Of a stretch of 26,961 nucleotides of DNA, positions 1 to 7,694 are shown piece by piece. The DNA comes from Chloroflexota bacterium (GTDB lineage Bacteria; Chloroflexota; FW602-bin22; JACPRP01). The stretch's first letter is position 1; the number at the start of each line of letters is the position of its first letter. Position numbers and translations under genes: made by a program. The notes under the pieces were generated by a model. It did no database searches. It was not told where the DNA came from and saw nothing but the letters and a program-made list of their open reading frames with translations. The stretch covers positions 1 to 26,961 of the forward strand of contig JACQUC010000138.1 in the NCBI GenBank assembly GCA_016210495.1, in the 5' to 3' direction.

Positions 1-44
1 GGGAGCAGCCACAGGAAATCACGAACATATTCCCGTACTGGCAT
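1..44 (-). CDS. 5' end of an unidentified gene running off the left edge
   Basis: An ATG at 44-42 on the minus strand opens a frame that stays open to the window edge (MPVREYVRDFLWLL). A strong Shine-Dalgarno, AGGAGGA, lies at 51-57, six bases before the ATG. A promoter (80-108) and a palindrome (63-74) sit directly upstream, so this is a plausible transcription and translation start. Fourteen residues are too few to name a family. It is read in the same direction as the YfhO gene but has its own promoter after the YfhO terminator hairpin. Confidence 0.55.
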   Translation of the reverse strand, partial: MPVREYVRDFLWLL

Positions 45-62
45 AGGATATCCTCCTATCAT

Positions 63-74
63 TCAAGCGCTTGA
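63..74. promoter_or_regulatory. 12-bp perfect palindrome, possible operator
   Basis: TCAAGCGCTTGA is a perfect palindrome between the -10 box (80-85) and the ribosome binding site (51-57) of the left-edge gene. This is about where transcription should begin, a common position for a repressor site. The regulator is unknown. Confidence 0.35.
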
Positions 75-79
75 TAGAT

Positions 80-108
80 AGAATACCATATCCCCAGGAG
101 TTCTGCAA
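80..108 (-). promoter_or_regulatory. Candidate sigma-70 promoter of the left-edge gene
   Basis: On the minus strand TTGCAG (103-108) and TATTCT (80-85) are separated by exactly 17 bp. The -10 is preceded by TGG, giving an extended -10 element. The -35 matches the consensus only in TTG. Confidence 0.4.
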
Positions 109-150
109 CAATTTCAGCCGTCCGCCCCTACAAATACCCGGATCCACCCC

Positions 151-175
151 GGGCGTCCGCCTGAGGCGGACGCCC
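151..175 (-). terminator. 12-bp-stem hairpin immediately after the YfhO stop codon
   Basis: The arms 151-162 and 164-175 are perfect complements around a single unpaired base. On the minus strand the hairpin begins directly after the TAG stop of the YfhO gene. No T-tract follows, so an intrinsic terminator role is uncertain. The edge reads cgTAGGGGCG, a motif repeated at about 121-131, 3033-3042, 6817-6831, 7009-7022 and 26806-26818, so it is also a member of a dispersed repeat family. Confidence 0.5.
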
Positions 176-2944
176 CTACGAATTGGCATTTCGCGGCGAG
201 AAGCGGCGCAATGCGCTTCGATAAGCCGCGAAGGCCAGGACCGCGACCACTAGCAACAGGGTGGCGATGCTGATGGCTCGGCCGATCTCAAAGAGGGTCG
301 GCGTGAAGATGAACTCCACTTTGTGTGATCCGGCGGGGAGATACACGCCGCGAAAGAGGTAATTTGCACGGTAGATATGCGTCTCTTTTCCGTCTACGAG
401 GGCCCTCCAACCCGGGTAGTATGAATCGGTTAGGACCAGGAATGAGTTCTTCCGGGCATCGATGCGCACATCGACGACCTCACGCCGGTAGTCAATCATT
501 TCCACATTGCTGAACGTACGCAGGCCTTCGAATCTTACCGGCTGCGTGCGCGCGTTTTGGCCGCCCGGGCCCAGGGAAGCCAATGCAGCGAACGCCTGCC
601 CACCACTGCCAAGCGACGCGTGGGCTTCCAGCGGCTCTTCGAGCACCACGGTCTTAGCGGGGTCGAACTGCTTGCTCTCCATATAGTCCAGCGCAGGCCG
701 CCCGGGGGGAACAACCACCGCCGACTCAACCAGAAATGCCCGGGGGAGGAATGATTCGTTCTCGTACACGCCGATGTCTCCGTCCTGAAAAACCGCCTTG
801 TACCCCGCCGCTATTGGCTGGTCGGTCCACGTGATGACATACCGCACGTTCCAAAGGTCCAGCAGTTGCTTAGCGCCCCTCTCGACCGCCCGCGAGTACT
901 CTGCATACCGCCTGGTCGGCAACGAGCTGTAGCCTCCAATGCTTGATATTCTAAACGGCAGGAGACGATTTGGCTCCGTGCGCATGCCCGGCGTGTTGTT
1001 AAACACGCGGAACAGACCGCCTTTGTCCTCCAGGAACTGCACGGCCTGGGATGGCTTGGAAAGCGAATCCAGCGACACGCTCGGATGAAAATCGATGGCA
1101 AAGAGCATCAGATCGACCACCGTCAGGGAGACGAGGGCCGTACGCCAGTAACCGGACCGGGATCGAAATCTACTCCAAAGGAGAAGCAGGAGGACCACCA
1201 CGAAGAGAAAGAGAATGGCCTGCCAGGTCTTAAGGTCGGCCAGGTCGAGCGAGTATAAGAGCGAATCATAGACACTTTCGGCGCTCAGGCGCAGGCTGGG
1301 ATTTCGTAACTGGAGATAGAGGCCTTGGATGCCTTGAAGTGCGGCGGACTGGTTGCTCTGAAGCCAGTAACGGCCAAGCACCAGGGCAAGCGCTAGCACC
1401 ACGGTGAAGGCGGCGAGGGCGCCGAGAAAGACGCGCCAGGAGCGTCCGTGGGCGCCAGCCGGGGGAGCGTTTGCGGGCGAAGAGGCGCCTTGCCGCGTGC
1501 TAAGTCGAGCCATGAGCCAGTCCATCCCCATCGAGGCCAGGACGGCAAACGAGAATACGAAGAGGTACGAGAAGCGAGCGGGCACGCGCATGACGGAAAA
1601 GCCCGGCAGCCTCCAGACCATCCAGTAGGCTTTGAGCGGCAGGTAGTCCCCCATGGCGAGAAGCATACTCAGAAACGCGAGCCAGGCGAAGAAGATGGCC
1701 AGTCGTCTCTTGGAGAAACAGATGGCCACGAGGGCCAGAACGAGCGGAGCGATGCCCACGTAAACGGTCGACTCCCATTCCACCCAGAGCGACCACGTCG
1801 AACCATCCGGTCGGGCGAAGAAATAGGGAAAAATGAGCGTAGCCAGGTTGAAGGGCGGAAGGGAGAAGAGGGTCGCGAACGAATAGGTCACACCCCCGTC
1901 CCTGGCGGAGAACGTCCCCAGCTCGTAGAGGGGCAGAAGCTGGATGGCCGCGAGCCCGAAGCCGACGCCGGTGACTACGGCGATGGCCCAGGCTATGAGT
2001 GGGAGGTGGGAGAGGGGTGCGGCCCTCACCCTAACCCTCTCCCAGAGGGAGAGGGGACTCCGCCGCGCCCAGGAAGAGAGGGGAGTGAGCCTCGCCGAGC
2101 GCGTGAGTGGGGCAACAGGCCCGCGCACCCTGAAGGGTGCAGCTACGGGTTGAGGCGCGGCACCAGGGGCGGCTACGGCCTGTGGCTCGGACTGGTGGCT
2201 GCCTGTTTTGGTGAAGAGTACGCGGAACGCTACGTAGAGCGAGAGGGCGAGCCAGGTCATGAGCACCGGCTGGACGTGGACGCCGAGGTTCTGAATGCCA
2301 AAGGCGACCCCCGCCAGCAGTAGGAAGACCTGGCGTCTCAACGCCCTGCCTTGCAGTGCCAGCTCCACAAAGAAGAGGACGAGCGGTAGCCAGATGGCAC
2401 TGTTGGTTACGTTGGTGTGGTGCAACTGAGCAACCAGGAAGCTGCCGAAGGCAAAGACAAGGCCGGCCACGATCGCTCCGGTGCGACTGCCCTGTATGGA
2501 TCGAACGAAGGCGTAGGTGAAGGCGCCGGCCAGGAAAAAGCGAATAACTCTGAGCCAGACGAAGGCGTCCTGTATCGGCAGCAGCCACAACAGCAGCAGG
2601 TTGATAGGGTAGAGCATGCCGGCTTCGCCATCGGCGAACAGCGGAAAACCTCCGAATATGTATGGCGTCCAGAGAGGTATGGTGCTCTGGAGCAGCGCGC
2701 GGTCGACAGACGACATTATGGGGAAGTAATAGGTGACCGTATCCGGCTCGTAGTAAATCTGTCGGAAGAGTATGTCGCGGCCAAAAAATGTGAGGGACAT
2801 GGACAGGAAAAGGAGGAGCGCGGCGGCATCCCACAGCACGGGCTTGCGCAAGACGAAGGATATGGCCCTTGCGAAAACGTTGACTGTGCCCAACGTACCC
2901 GCCCTTCTAACGTGGCCCGGAGTTCCTCGAATTGATCGCGCCAT
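176..2944 (-). CDS. YfhO family multispanning membrane protein (GT-C-like)
   Basis: This 922-residue protein is predicted to be a polytopic membrane protein of the YfhO family, whose known members are GT-C-type glycosyltransferases or modifiers of cell-surface glycopolymers. A first membrane helix lies near residues 35-55, followed by an acidic loop (YEPDTVTYYFP) and many further helices. The C-terminal soluble part has the family signature around 'SYYPGWRALVDGK' and 'YLPAGSHKVEF', then a last helix. Residues about 250-325 are an unusual low-complexity insert encoded by two dispersed hairpin repeats (2023-2056 and 2125-2140). The ATG at 2944 has only a G-rich stretch upstream and no clear ribosome site, so the start is uncertain. 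It lies 92 bp downstream of the GH36-like gene on the same strand and is probably in one operon with it. Substrate unknown. Confidence 0.8.
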   Translation of the reverse strand: MARSIRGTPGHVRRAGTLGTVNVFARAISFVLRKPVLWDAAALLLFLSMSLTFFGRDILFRQIYYEPDTVTYYFPIMSSVDRALLQSTIPLWTPYIFGGFPLFADGEAGMLYPINLLLLWLLPIQDAFVWLRVIRFFLAGAFTYAFVRSIQGSRTGAIVAGLVFAFGSFLVAQLHHTNVTNSAIWLPLVLFFVELALQGRALRRQVFLLLAGVAFGIQNLGVHVQPVLMTWLALSLYVAFRVLFTKTGSHQSEPQAVAAPGAAPQPVAAPFRVRGPVAPLTRSARLTPLSSWARRSPLSLWERVRVRAAPLSHLPLIAWAIAVVTGVGFGLAAIQLLPLYELGTFSARDGGVTYSFATLFSLPPFNLATLIFPYFFARPDGSTWSLWVEWESTVYVGIAPLVLALVAICFSKRRLAIFFAWLAFLSMLLAMGDYLPLKAYWMVWRLPGFSVMRVPARFSYLFVFSFAVLASMGMDWLMARLSTRQGASSPANAPPAGAHGRSWRVFLGALAAFTVVLALALVLGRYWLQSNQSAALQGIQGLYLQLRNPSLRLSAESVYDSLLYSLDLADLKTWQAILFLFVVVLLLLLWSRFRSRSGYWRTALVSLTVVDLMLFAIDFHPSVSLDSLSKPSQAVQFLEDKGGLFRVFNNTPGMRTEPNRLLPFRISSIGGYSSLPTRRYAEYSRAVERGAKQLLDLWNVRYVITWTDQPIAAGYKAVFQDGDIGVYENESFLPRAFLVESAVVVPPGRPALDYMESKQFDPAKTVVLEEPLEAHASLGSGGQAFAALASLGPGGQNARTQPVRFEGLRTFSNVEMIDYRREVVDVRIDARKNSFLVLTDSYYPGWRALVDGKETHIYRANYLFRGVYLPAGSHKVEFIFTPTLFEIGRAISIATLLLVVAVLAFAAYRSALRRFSPRNANS
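2023..2056. repeat. Dispersed CCCTCTCCC hairpin repeat inside the YfhO gene
   Basis: The sequence contains ccctctccc (2035-2043) and gggagaggg (2047-2055) with a 3-base loop, preceded by ccctcaccctaa. The same element recurs at 23525-23559 with a 5-base loop. Here it is read through in frame and encodes 'SPLSLWERVRVR' on the minus strand, a protein signature typical of this bacterial repeat type. Confidence 0.75.
2125..2140. repeat. Second small hairpin repeat inside the YfhO gene
   Basis: gcaccc-tgaa-gggtgc forms a 6-bp stem with a 4-base loop. It lies about 70 bp from the CCCTCTCCC repeat and in the same variable loop of the encoded protein. Confidence 0.45.
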
Positions 2945-2967
2945 CTAGCGACGCCCCACCCCGCCCC

Positions 2968-2989
2968 GGGCGGACAGAGACGTCCGCCC
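2968..2989. repeat. Hairpin between the GH36-like and YfhO genes
   Basis: gggcggac (2968-2975) pairs with gtccgccc (2982-2989) around a 6-base loop. It is followed by ccctgcgga, a variant of the GTAGGGGCG family. It lies in the 92-bp gap of the operon and could slow transcription or protect the mRNA end. Confidence 0.45.
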
Positions 2990-3017
2990 CTGCGGATGCC
3001 CCTTCGCCCCAGCCCCA

Positions 3018-3036
3018 GGGCGAGGAGACCTCGCCC
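3018..3036 (-). terminator. Hairpin directly after the GH36-like stop codon
   Basis: gggcgagg (3018-3025) and cctcgccc (3029-3036) form an 8-bp stem with a 3-base loop. It starts at the base after the TAG stop (3037-3039) of the upstream gene, with the same cgTAGGGGCG junction seen at the end of the YfhO gene. No T-run follows. Confidence 0.5.
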
Positions 3037-6000
3037 CTACGGATAGATGATCATGATCTGATGCGGCTTTGCGTGATTATAGCGCAAAGCAAGGATGTTT
3101 GTGCGAGCATTATACCAGAACGTGTTCTCGTCGGCAGCAGCGAATGTGGACGGCCCCAACTGTCTGCCGTCTACGAAAACCGCTCGCGGCTCCGGAGTGT
3201 ACAGGTACGCGAAGCCTTCCATTGACGCTGGGCCTTTGAACGCGATTTCCAGTCCCCAGGCGGCCTGACGAAAGCCGGTAGCAGAGCTGTTCGTCCACAT
3301 CAAGCCGGGAGAACTCCTGATGACAAAGAGGCGGAAGGTTTCGCCCGGCATTTGCACTCTTATTCGACCCTGGCTGCGAATGAAGCGTTTCCGGCCGACG
3401 TCGTACACGCCGTAGGGCTGGCCCTCCTCCAGACCGAAGTCGGCCAAGCTCACCTGCAACTGCTTTTCCTCCGCGCCCCGGTTGATGAGCCCCAGGTAAG
3501 TGATGTCCCCGACAGTGGTGGCGAAGGAATCCGGGAAAAGCGAGCTGCCATAGCGCGTCTCGCCGTCGAAGGCGTTGTAGTGAGCCAACAGGCTGCGATA
3601 CTCGCTGAGAACATCGCCGGCCAGGCTCGGCAAATCGAAGCTGAGAACTACCTGCGTCCCCAGCGCCAGACCGGCGCCGAGCCACCACTGATTCACCACC
3701 GACAGGCTTGGGTCGCCCATTATGGCCCCCATATTGGGTCGCTGGCCCAGCGCCATTTTCTGGAAGACGGCGTAGTCGACGTGCTCGACCAGGCCGGGGA
3801 AGGGGTAAGGATTGCTGAACAGGTCGTTCTCGTCTCCGTAGCGAAAGGTGTGAGCGTATGGCTGGGCGAAGACAGGCGTCTGCCAGCCACTCTCGATATA
3901 GACGTCCGACTTCAGGTCGCGGCCGTTCTCGTAAATGAACCGATAGATGTCCAACGTCTGCCCGGCCACGCTTTCGACCAGGCCGAACGAGTCCAACCTG
4001 TTCCTGCTGAGGATGGCTCCTTCGGCGTTGCCGAGTCCATCGATCTTGATGCCATCGACATCGTACTTGACGAAGAAGTCCTCCAGCACAGCGCGCACGT
4101 ATTCTCGAAGGGCGGGGTTGGAGAAATCGTAGGCGAAGCTCTGCCGAGATTCATCTTCGCCGAGAAACACCAGCCAGTCGCGATGTTGGTCGATGATGCC
4201 TCGCAGCCCGAGCCAATCGCCATCCCGCGAGCGGCTGTCAAGATACGGCGCCGAGAAATAGAGCACCACTTTGATGCCTCTCGCGTGGGCATAGTCCACC
4301 AGGGCACGAAGGCCGGATGGGAACTTGTCGGCATCGACATTTCGCCATTCGCCCCCTGCTCTCCCCTCTGAGACGTACCAGCCCGCATCCACAAGAATGT
4401 TCCAGGGCCCGAGATCGGCCAGATTGGCGGCGATGAAGTCGATCTGCCGCTTGATCTGCTCCTCGTTGATACCCATATAATAGACGTACCAACTGAGCCA
4501 CTGGTATCGCACCCAAGAGGGCATCGGCGCGGGGGGATAGAGGGTCGCCATTACGCGCTTGAAGTTCTTGTACGCCTGCCGCGCATCGGAGCTGCCGGTT
4601 ACCTCTACATAGAGGCGCGGCGAAGACAGCGTATCGACGTTGTCCTGGGCCTTGGCTTTGCCGACCAGGAGCCCCAAACCACCCATTACTCGGCCGGGAT
4701 CAATCCTAGTTTTCAGGTACATAGGCCCCTGGCTCTCGTCCAAAGCGGCGAGAAGCAGCGCCTGCGGCCGCGAGCCGCTCCAGATGAGCAGTGGCTTGCC
4801 CAAGCCCATGACGTCCTTGCGCACGACGCCGTCATCTCGCAGTATTCCGTGGCGCGGGCGACTGTAGTCGGTAAGATATTCCACGTCTTCTCCGTAGTAT
4901 ACGGCGTCGACATCGGAAGCAAGAAGGTGGAAGTCCACCGGCTCAGCGTCGGCGGCAAATCTCCGCACGCGCATCTCAAAGACAAAATACGGCGCGTCGT
5001 CGTAGAGGGTGAGCCTGGCAGTGATTTCCTCCGCGCTTTCCTGGACAACGTACGTGGCTTCGACGCTTTTGCCCGTTCCGAGCCCCGGCTGCGACTCACT
5101 GTCGAACTTGAAGCGGACAGGCCGGGTGTTCTCGGACAGCTTGAACCTCTCGCCGGAGGCAAACCTTATCTGGGGAGCAGCGCGGTAGATGATGGAGCTG
5201 CGGGACGGCAGGTGCAGAACGCCAAGCTCGCCCGCGTTGTCGTCGCCGTACCCCAAACTGACGCCGAGGTAGTTGTTCTTTAGCCACAACCGACCGCCCT
5301 CTTCGTCGAAGCCTCCAAAGGAATGCCCTGGATCGAAAAACGGCTCGAGCAGCGATGCCGCGCTTTGCGAGGCGTCGAGCGAGCGCATCTCCGCCGCCGC
5401 GATCTCCTGCGCACGAAGGACATCGAGGTTGCGCGATTCCTGGCGAAGCTGGCGCTGGGTCATCAGGGAAGAAGCTACGGACTCTCCATCATCGGACCCA
5501 GCCCCGAAGAGCTGACGAACGAGCCGGGCATCGGCCCAGTCCGCGTAGTTGAGGACGGCTCCCTCCGTAGCGTCCATCACCACCAGCCTGAGGTCCTCAG
5601 CCCCTTCGAGCGGCAATTCCACCTGGGCCACCGGATCACCCCCACGCAACACGCCGCTACGGTAGGCGAGTGCGTCGTCCACAAAAACGAGGAACTCGAC
5701 GCCGCCGAGCCCGAGGGGGACCTCGTCATCCAGGCCGACGCGGGCTTCGAACGAGACGAACTGGCCGCCCAGCTTGTACTCGATCTCCGAAACCGGGTAG
5801 GTACCAATCCCTTTGTCGTATGCTACGTCTCGGAGCTTGATGGGCTTGCCGGCAAACGATAGGTCTCTGGCTATGAATCCGTCATTGGCAACAGCCAGCC
5901 ATCCTGTGGTCGCCCTCTCCCAGGGCAGGTCGCTCAAATAGACCGTCTGGCCCACGACGATGGTGGGCGGCTGCCATATCGGCGCGATGCGCGGGAGCAT

Positions 6001-6096
6001 TCTGATGGGGCCAACGCGCCCCGTCCGCAAAGCGGCCAGGATGACGATGGCGATTATGACTGCACTCAGGAGAATCTTGAACGTTTTCGAGCCCAA
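3037..6096 (-). CDS. Membrane-anchored NPCBM plus GH36-like glycoside hydrolase (alpha-galactosidase-type)
   Basis: This 1019-residue protein probably cleaves alpha-linked sugars outside the membrane. Residues about 7-24 are a hydrophobic signal anchor. Residues about 45-195 resemble the NPCBM carbohydrate-binding module (the 'KGIGTYPVSEIEYKL' and 'FEARVGLDDEV' segments). A Gln/Arg/Ala-rich linker and a beta-sandwich region follow. A TIM barrel covers about 530-800, with 'NILVDAGWYV', 'RGIKVVLYFSAPYLD' and 'DGIKIDGLGN', in which D686 matches the clan GH-D nucleophile. 'FRYGDENDLF' may hold the acid/base Asp. A C-terminal beta domain follows. The start is TTG at 6096, with GAGGT four bases upstream overlapping the end of the riboflavin-kinase frame; the two genes are 7 bp apart. 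Exact substrate specificity cannot be read from the sequence. Confidence 0.75.
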   Translation of the reverse strand: MGSKTFKILLSAVIIAIVILAALRTGRVGPIRMLPRIAPIWQPPTIVVGQTVYLSDLPWERATTGWLAVANDGFIARDLSFAGKPIKLRDVAYDKGIGTYPVSEIEYKLGGQFVSFEARVGLDDEVPLGLGGVEFLVFVDDALAYRSGVLRGGDPVAQVELPLEGAEDLRLVVMDATEGAVLNYADWADARLVRQLFGAGSDDGESVASSLMTQRQLRQESRNLDVLRAQEIAAAEMRSLDASQSAASLLEPFFDPGHSFGGFDEEGGRLWLKNNYLGVSLGYGDDNAGELGVLHLPSRSSIIYRAAPQIRFASGERFKLSENTRPVRFKFDSESQPGLGTGKSVEATYVVQESAEEITARLTLYDDAPYFVFEMRVRRFAADAEPVDFHLLASDVDAVYYGEDVEYLTDYSRPRHGILRDDGVVRKDVMGLGKPLLIWSGSRPQALLLAALDESQGPMYLKTRIDPGRVMGGLGLLVGKAKAQDNVDTLSSPRLYVEVTGSSDARQAYKNFKRVMATLYPPAPMPSWVRYQWLSWYVYYMGINEEQIKRQIDFIAANLADLGPWNILVDAGWYVSEGRAGGEWRNVDADKFPSGLRALVDYAHARGIKVVLYFSAPYLDSRSRDGDWLGLRGIIDQHRDWLVFLGEDESRQSFAYDFSNPALREYVRAVLEDFFVKYDVDGIKIDGLGNAEGAILSRNRLDSFGLVESVAGQTLDIYRFIYENGRDLKSDVYIESGWQTPVFAQPYAHTFRYGDENDLFSNPYPFPGLVEHVDYAVFQKMALGQRPNMGAIMGDPSLSVVNQWWLGAGLALGTQVVLSFDLPSLAGDVLSEYRSLLAHYNAFDGETRYGSSLFPDSFATTVGDITYLGLINRGAEEKQLQVSLADFGLEEGQPYGVYDVGRKRFIRSQGRIRVQMPGETFRLFVIRSSPGLMWTNSSATGFRQAAWGLEIAFKGPASMEGFAYLYTPEPRAVFVDGRQLGPSTFAAADENTFWYNARTNILALRYNHAKPHQIMIIYP

Positions 6097-6103
6097 AGCT
6101 ACC

Positions 6104-6598
6104 TCAGCTTATAAACGTCACCGAAAGGAGGTCGCCGTCATCGACTTGAAGCTCTTGTTTGACGTTGACGCCGGAGATGATCTCTAGCTTTTCCATCGGG
6201 TATTCTCCGACCTCGGGGAAGACGACGGCACCATAGAGGCCGCCTTCGGGCTGAGCGGAGTCGGGCGCGTCCGGAGTTTGCCGGGACGGCGCCGATTGAA
6301 CGGGCCTAATCCGCACGCGAAAGCACTTGCCCGAACAGAACTGTGGGGAATCGGGGACGATCTCGATGCCCGGCAGGTCTCTCAAGGAGGCGACGCGCTG
6401 TAGATCTTCCTCGGTTTCGAGGCTGAGGTTTAGCGTGCCCGGATAGGGGTCTATGTCTAGTTTCTCCTTGAACTGCCTCTTCGCCCAGGGTAACTGCGTG
6501 AAGAACTTGCCCTCGCCGAGACCGAGACAGATTCTGCCCTGAAGAACGATGGTGCTGCTCTCGGCCGCGTCAGGCGCTGGGGCGTTTTCCTCGTGCAT
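6104..6598 (-). CDS. ribK: CTP-dependent riboflavin kinase (archaeal RibK type, DUF120)
   Basis: This 164-residue protein matches the family in which riboflavin is phosphorylated to FMN with CTP as donor. Visible family features are 'GRICLGLGEGKFF' at the N-terminus, 'PYPGTLNLSL' near residue 60, 'GAVVFPEVGEYPMEKLEIIS' and a terminal 'VDDGDLLSVTF'. The frame is open up to 6664, but ATG 6598 has AGGAGGT six bases upstream and lies downstream of the promoter at 6636-6664, so it is the start chosen. A Pro/Ser-rich insert (about residues 105-125, 'SAPSRQTPDAPDSAQP') separates the two halves and is unusual. It is the first gene of an operon with the GH36-like and YfhO genes. The family is mainly archaeal, so transfer or a changed substrate is possible. 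Confidence 0.8.
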   Translation of the reverse strand: MHEENAPAPDAAESSTIVLQGRICLGLGEGKFFTQLPWAKRQFKEKLDIDPYPGTLNLSLETEEDLQRVASLRDLPGIEIVPDSPQFCSGKCFRVRIRPVQSAPSRQTPDAPDSAQPEGGLYGAVVFPEVGEYPMEKLEIISGVNVKQELQVDDGDLLSVTFIS

Positions 6599-6635
6599 AG
6601 TCGACCTCCTGTCAAAAAGAATCCTGGCTTGTGGA

Positions 6636-6664
6636 AGTGTAAACGAGAGGGGAGGGCGTGTCAA
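6636..6664 (-). promoter_or_regulatory. Sigma-70 promoter of the ribK-GH36-yfhO operon
   Basis: On the minus strand TTGACA (6659-6664) is a perfect -35, followed by a 17-bp spacer and TACACT (6636-6641) as -10. The -35 ends 8 bp from the target duplication of the MITE-like element, so the insertion spared the core promoter but replaced everything upstream. Confidence 0.7.
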
Positions 6665-6672
6665 ATTGACGT

Positions 6673-7161
6673 GAGACGGCGCTGAAGTTTTGATATAAGG
6701 CGACGTAAGTACGTCGGCGCTACAGGTAGGACTTGCTCAATGTTGCGGCGCATAGCTGCTACCGTGGTGCGACGTAGCGCCGTGTACGCGCAAATCGTGC
6801 ACAATGGGGATGGGGGGCAGGGCGTAGGGGCGAGGGGGGTGGCCATGGGGTGGTGGGGGCCTCCGTGCTCGTCCCCCCCCACCGTGTAGACGACCCTGCC
6901 CGGGGCTCTCTTCACCGGCCACAGGTTACCGTTTCCATCGTCAAGGTTGATGAAGGCCGTAGGGTACGGGGCGAGCACAGAGGCCCCCACCCTGCATCCC
7001 CCGACCCATCGCCCCTACGCCACCGCGACTCCTCCCCGGTATGGCGTCACGTCGAGCGACGTCTCGGCGAAGTTGTTCCTGGACCTCCCGCTCTTAACCT
7101 TGCTTACCCAAGGTGCGATGTGCGCACCAGAATCCTTATATCAAAACTTCAGGAGACGGCG
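6673..7161. mobile_element. 471-bp MITE-like element with 19-bp terminal inverted repeats and 9-bp target duplication
   Basis: The left end at 6682-6700 (ctgaagttttgatataagg) is the exact reverse complement of 7134-7152. Immediately outside both ends lies the same direct 9-mer GAGACGGCG (6673-6681 and 7153-7161), as expected for a target-site duplication. The interior has no convincing gene; the open frames there are low-complexity and overlap on both strands. It carries five ACGTCG/CGACGT motifs, at 6701-6706, 6711-6716, 6770-6775, 7049-7054 and 7057-7062. Four of these form two near-terminal palindromes, like transposase binding sites. It also holds two inverted GTAGGGGCGA copies (about 6817-6831 and 7009-7022). 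A 9-bp duplication is compatible with several DDE transposase families; none is encoded in this window. Confidence 0.8.
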
Positions 7162-7207
7162 GTCGGGTATTGCGGTGATCCGTCGATTCGATTATATTCG
7201 AGATGAA

Positions 7208-7694
7208 ATGGGACGCGGTGACGGCAGCAACAAGAAAAAAGTGAATCCGCCAAAATGGGCGGTGATGGCGCAGCGCTTCTACGACCAGGCCACCGCTGAT
7301 TTGGAGGCCGCTCGCGCGAGCGTACGACCTCGCCTGTACTACGTCGCGGTGTTCTTTATCGGCGCAAGCCGCGGAGAAGGGCGTGAAGGCCGCGTACTGG
7401 CATCTTATGGCCGAGGAGCCAAAGTGGACGCACCAGACAGATGAGTTAGCCGCTGCCGTGGCTGAGCGAGTTGGCATTGTCCCCGAGAGTATCGGGCAAG
7501 CGATCAGCGAGCTACTGTCGGTGCAAGAGAACGCTCGGCACCCGTCATCCCGCCTTGAAATCCCGATACCGGCCAAGTTGTTTGATGAAGCGGCGGCCAA
7601 CTTGGCCATCGACCAAGCGGCAGAGGTGCTCATATGGGTGGAGGCATTACTCCAACTACCTACCGGAAAGCCGAAACGCAAGAAGAGTTGCTAA
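7208..7694 (+). pseudogene. HEPN-domain toxin gene with a frameshift
   Basis: The reading starts 'MGRGDGSNKKK' at ATG 7208 and continues 'WAVMAQRFYDQATADLEAAR...YYVAVFF', a typical HEPN first helix. It then goes out of frame near 7354-7358 (ttcttta). Reading one T fewer restores 'AVFLSAQAAEKGVKAAYWH', the conserved second helix, and continues to the TAA at 7692-7694. The second part holds 'ENARHPSS' in the place of the HEPN R-x4-6-H region and ends in a family-like helix 'AIDQAAEVLIWVEALL'. HEPN proteins of this type are the RNA-cleaving or AMPylated toxin partners of MNT antitoxins. The next gene is such an MNT, overlapping by 61 bp. It may be inactive, or the T may be a sequencing error. 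A TATATT box lies at about 7192-7197. Confidence 0.75.

Noticed and set aside
1448..2323. Long plus-strand open frame (291 codons) opposite the YfhO gene
   Set aside because: Arg/Gly/Glu-rich, without family resemblance, and antisense to a clear membrane protein; it is a shadow of GC-rich coding sequence.
3352..4371. 339-codon plus-strand frame opposite the GH36-like gene
   Set aside because: No recognisable domain, and the opposite strand encodes a coherent TIM barrel.
6661..7206. Open frames of about 110 codons on both strands inside the MITE-like element
   Set aside because: Low-complexity, overlapping on both strands, and bounded by the element rather than by gene signals; no transposase motif.
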